DNA from: CAWAQA01 sp963784065
GTDB taxonomy: Bacteria > Acidobacteriota > Vicinamibacteria > Vicinamibacterales > UBA2999
Direction: 5' to 3'
Assembly: GCA_963784065.1 (NCBI GenBank)
Contig: CAWAQA010000004.1
Span: forward strand, 186,001-250,000
DNA: 64,000 bases
Shown here: positions 63,071-64,000 of the stretch, one piece after another
Numbering within the stretch: the stretch's first letter is position 1
How the letters are laid out: each line of letters begins with the position of its first letter
Translations under genes and position numbers: made by a program
The notes under the pieces: model-generated
What the model saw: the letters and a program-made list of their open reading frames with translations, nothing else
Database searches by the model: none
Told to the model about the DNA's origin: nothing

Positions 63071-63688
63071 ATGGCCTTCCGTTCACGCCAACTCGGTTTG
63101 ATCCTGCTCGTGGGCGCGGCGCTCGTTCCGCTGCAGGCCGCTACGGTCTCGCGCCAGAACGCCGACCTCTTCGCGAAGAAGATCGTTCAGATCCAGGAAC
63201 AGGGGACGCAGGTCCAGGCGACCGGTGACCGCCGCGCCGCCCAGCGGCGCACGCCGGTCACCGAGGACGAGGTGAATTCCTGGTTCACCTACCGCGCGCA
63301 GCCGGTGCTGCCCGCGGGCGTCTCGCAGCCGCAGGTCACCATCGTCGGCCAGGGCAAGGTGACAGGGCAGGCGACGGTCGATCTCGAGGCGATCGGCAAG
63401 CGGCGCAGCAGCGGCGGCACGTTCGATCCGTGGAGCTATCTTGGCGGGCGCGTGCCGGTCATCGTCAACGGCGTCCTTCACACACAGAACGGCCGCGGCC
63501 GATTCGAGGTGGAGAGCGCGGAAGTCTCCGGCGTCCCGGTCCCGAAGAACCTGCTGCAGGAGCTCCTCAGTTACTATTCGCGCACGCCCGAGAACCCGGA
63601 AGGCATCAGCCTCGACGAGGGCTTCGAGCTGCCGGCGAACATCGACACGATCGAAGTCGGTCAGGGGCAGGCGGTCGTCGTTCAATAG
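63071..63688 (+). CDS. hypothetical exported protein
   Basis: 205 residues. A signal peptide is clear: RSRQLGLILLVGAALVPLQA. The mature protein contains PVTEDEVNSWFTYRAQPVLP, VTIVGQGKVTGQATVDLEAI, VPVIVNGVLHTQNGRGRFEV and LLSYYSRTPENPEGISLDEG, largely beta-strand like, as in outer-membrane or periplasmic assembly proteins. I do not recognise the family. ATG 63071 is the only start compatible with the signal. It lies in front of recG on the same strand with family E repeats between. Confidence 0.75.
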   Translation: MAFRSRQLGLILLVGAALVPLQAATVSRQNADLFAKKIVQIQEQGTQVQATGDRRAAQRRTPVTEDEVNSWFTYRAQPVLPAGVSQPQVTIVGQGKVTGQATVDLEAIGKRRSSGGTFDPWSYLGGRVPVIVNGVLHTQNGRGRFEVESAEVSGVPVPKNLLQELLSYYSRTPENPEGISLDEGFELPANIDTIEVGQGQAVVVQ

Positions 63689-63805
63689 CCGGCAGCGCGC
63701 AGCGGGCAGGGCGGATGGTTTGCGACAACGGTGCCCGATTGAAACGCCTCGCACCGCCGCGCGGGGTCATGTTCACTGCTAGCTGCCTGCTGCCGGCTGC
63801 GCGCT
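63686..63805. repeat. palindromic repeat pair, family E
   Basis: AGCCGGCAGCGCGCAGCGGG at 63688 and CTAGCTGCCTGCTGCCGGCT at 63779 are facing arms about 120 bases apart. No gene is recognised in between. Confidence 0.65.
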
Positions 63806-63815
63806 CGTTCGTGCC

Positions 63816-64000
63816 TTGAGTCTCGATTTCCTCCACACCCCGCTCCAGTTCCTGAAAGGCGTCGGTCCGCGCAAGGCGGCGGATCTCAAGCGCGCCGGTC
63901 TCCACACGGTCGAAGACCTCCTCTATCGGCTGCCGTTCCGGTATGAAGATCGCAGCCGGATGCAGCCGATTGCCTCGTTGCGGCCCGGCAACAAGGCCGC
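63816..64000 (+). CDS. recG: ATP-dependent DNA helicase RecG, N-terminal part (cut by window end)
   Basis: TTG 63816 starts SLDFLHTPLQFLKGVGPRKA, then LKRAGLHTVEDLLYRLPFRY and EDRSRMQPIASLRPG. The FLKGVGP and DLLYRLPFRYEDR segments are typical of the RecG wedge domain start. RecG remodels stalled replication forks. Only about 61 residues are present; the helicase motor is beyond the window. A GTG or other upstream start is not available in frame. Confidence 0.88.
   Translation, partial: MSLDFLHTPLQFLKGVGPRKAADLKRAGLHTVEDLLYRLPFRYEDRSRMQPIASLRPGNKA

Overview
The window is GC-rich, densely packed bacterial DNA. Gene content and protein style suggest an Acidobacteriota member, most plausibly Vicinamibacteria-like. 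The pointers are Tat-dependent periplasmic hydrolases, SpoIID and SpoIVB/S55 domains outside a sporulation locus, many dispersed palindromic repeats and a DUF3467/endonuclease III/lexA block. This assignment is inference, since no rRNA gene is present. No tRNA, rRNA, CRISPR array, transposase or phage gene was recognised.

Layout. 1-6.5 kb: 3' part of a GMC oxidoreductase, a retropepsin-like protein enclosed by two inverted arrays of a 9-bp repeat, a VOC protein, a radical SAM protein, a SET-domain methyltransferase and a SpoIID protein. 6.5-10.6 kb (minus): aroC-def-fmt-rsmB. 10.7-20.3 kb: a sigma-54-type regulator, a Tat-exported DsrE-like protein, a dipeptide-type permease pair, a four-helix-bundle gene between a second pair of 9-bp arrays, a TPR protein, and an ECF sigma/anti-sigma pair with a sigma-E-like promoter. 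20.3-24.5 kb (minus): a secreted beta-propeller protein and an S55 peptidase-like protein.

24.5-35.2 kb is the centrepiece: one aromatic amino acid supraoperon, aroDE-trpE-trpG-trpD-trpC-trpF-trpB-trpA-aroQ-DAHP synthase-tyrA. It is preceded by a leader with a Tyr-Trp-Trp-Trp-Tyr run and mutually exclusive hairpins ending in an intrinsic terminator, which is a classical attenuator design. 35.3-46.9 kb looks like a lactate/glycolate module: metallo-beta-lactamase-fold proteins, an LldP-type permease, GlcD/GlcE/GlcF-like subunits, a di-heme peroxidase, a LarA-like racemase and a GntR/FCD regulator. 47-50.1 kb: 3-oxoacid CoA-transferase subunits, a thiolase and a JAMM protein. 50.2-54.3 kb: a glycosyltransferase, two small proteins, PepA and a small membrane protein. 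54.3-62.9 kb (minus): rnj-ftsK-amiC and lexA-DUF3467-nth-metallopeptidase-rsmA. The window ends with a secreted protein and the 5' end of recG.

Many genes between about 5 and 49.7 kb are split by single-base frame changes although all conserved motifs survive. Density is highest at 20.3-29.4 kb and 47-49.6 kb, and I see none from 49.7 to 64 kb. I read these as assembly or sequencing indels and give each such gene as one CDS spanning its frames, with approximate break points. The non-coding layer is rich: five or more families of paired palindromic repeats, one inside glcF; the 9-bp arrays; a sigma-E-like promoter; a lexA promoter with an operator-like repeat; and several probable leaderless starts.
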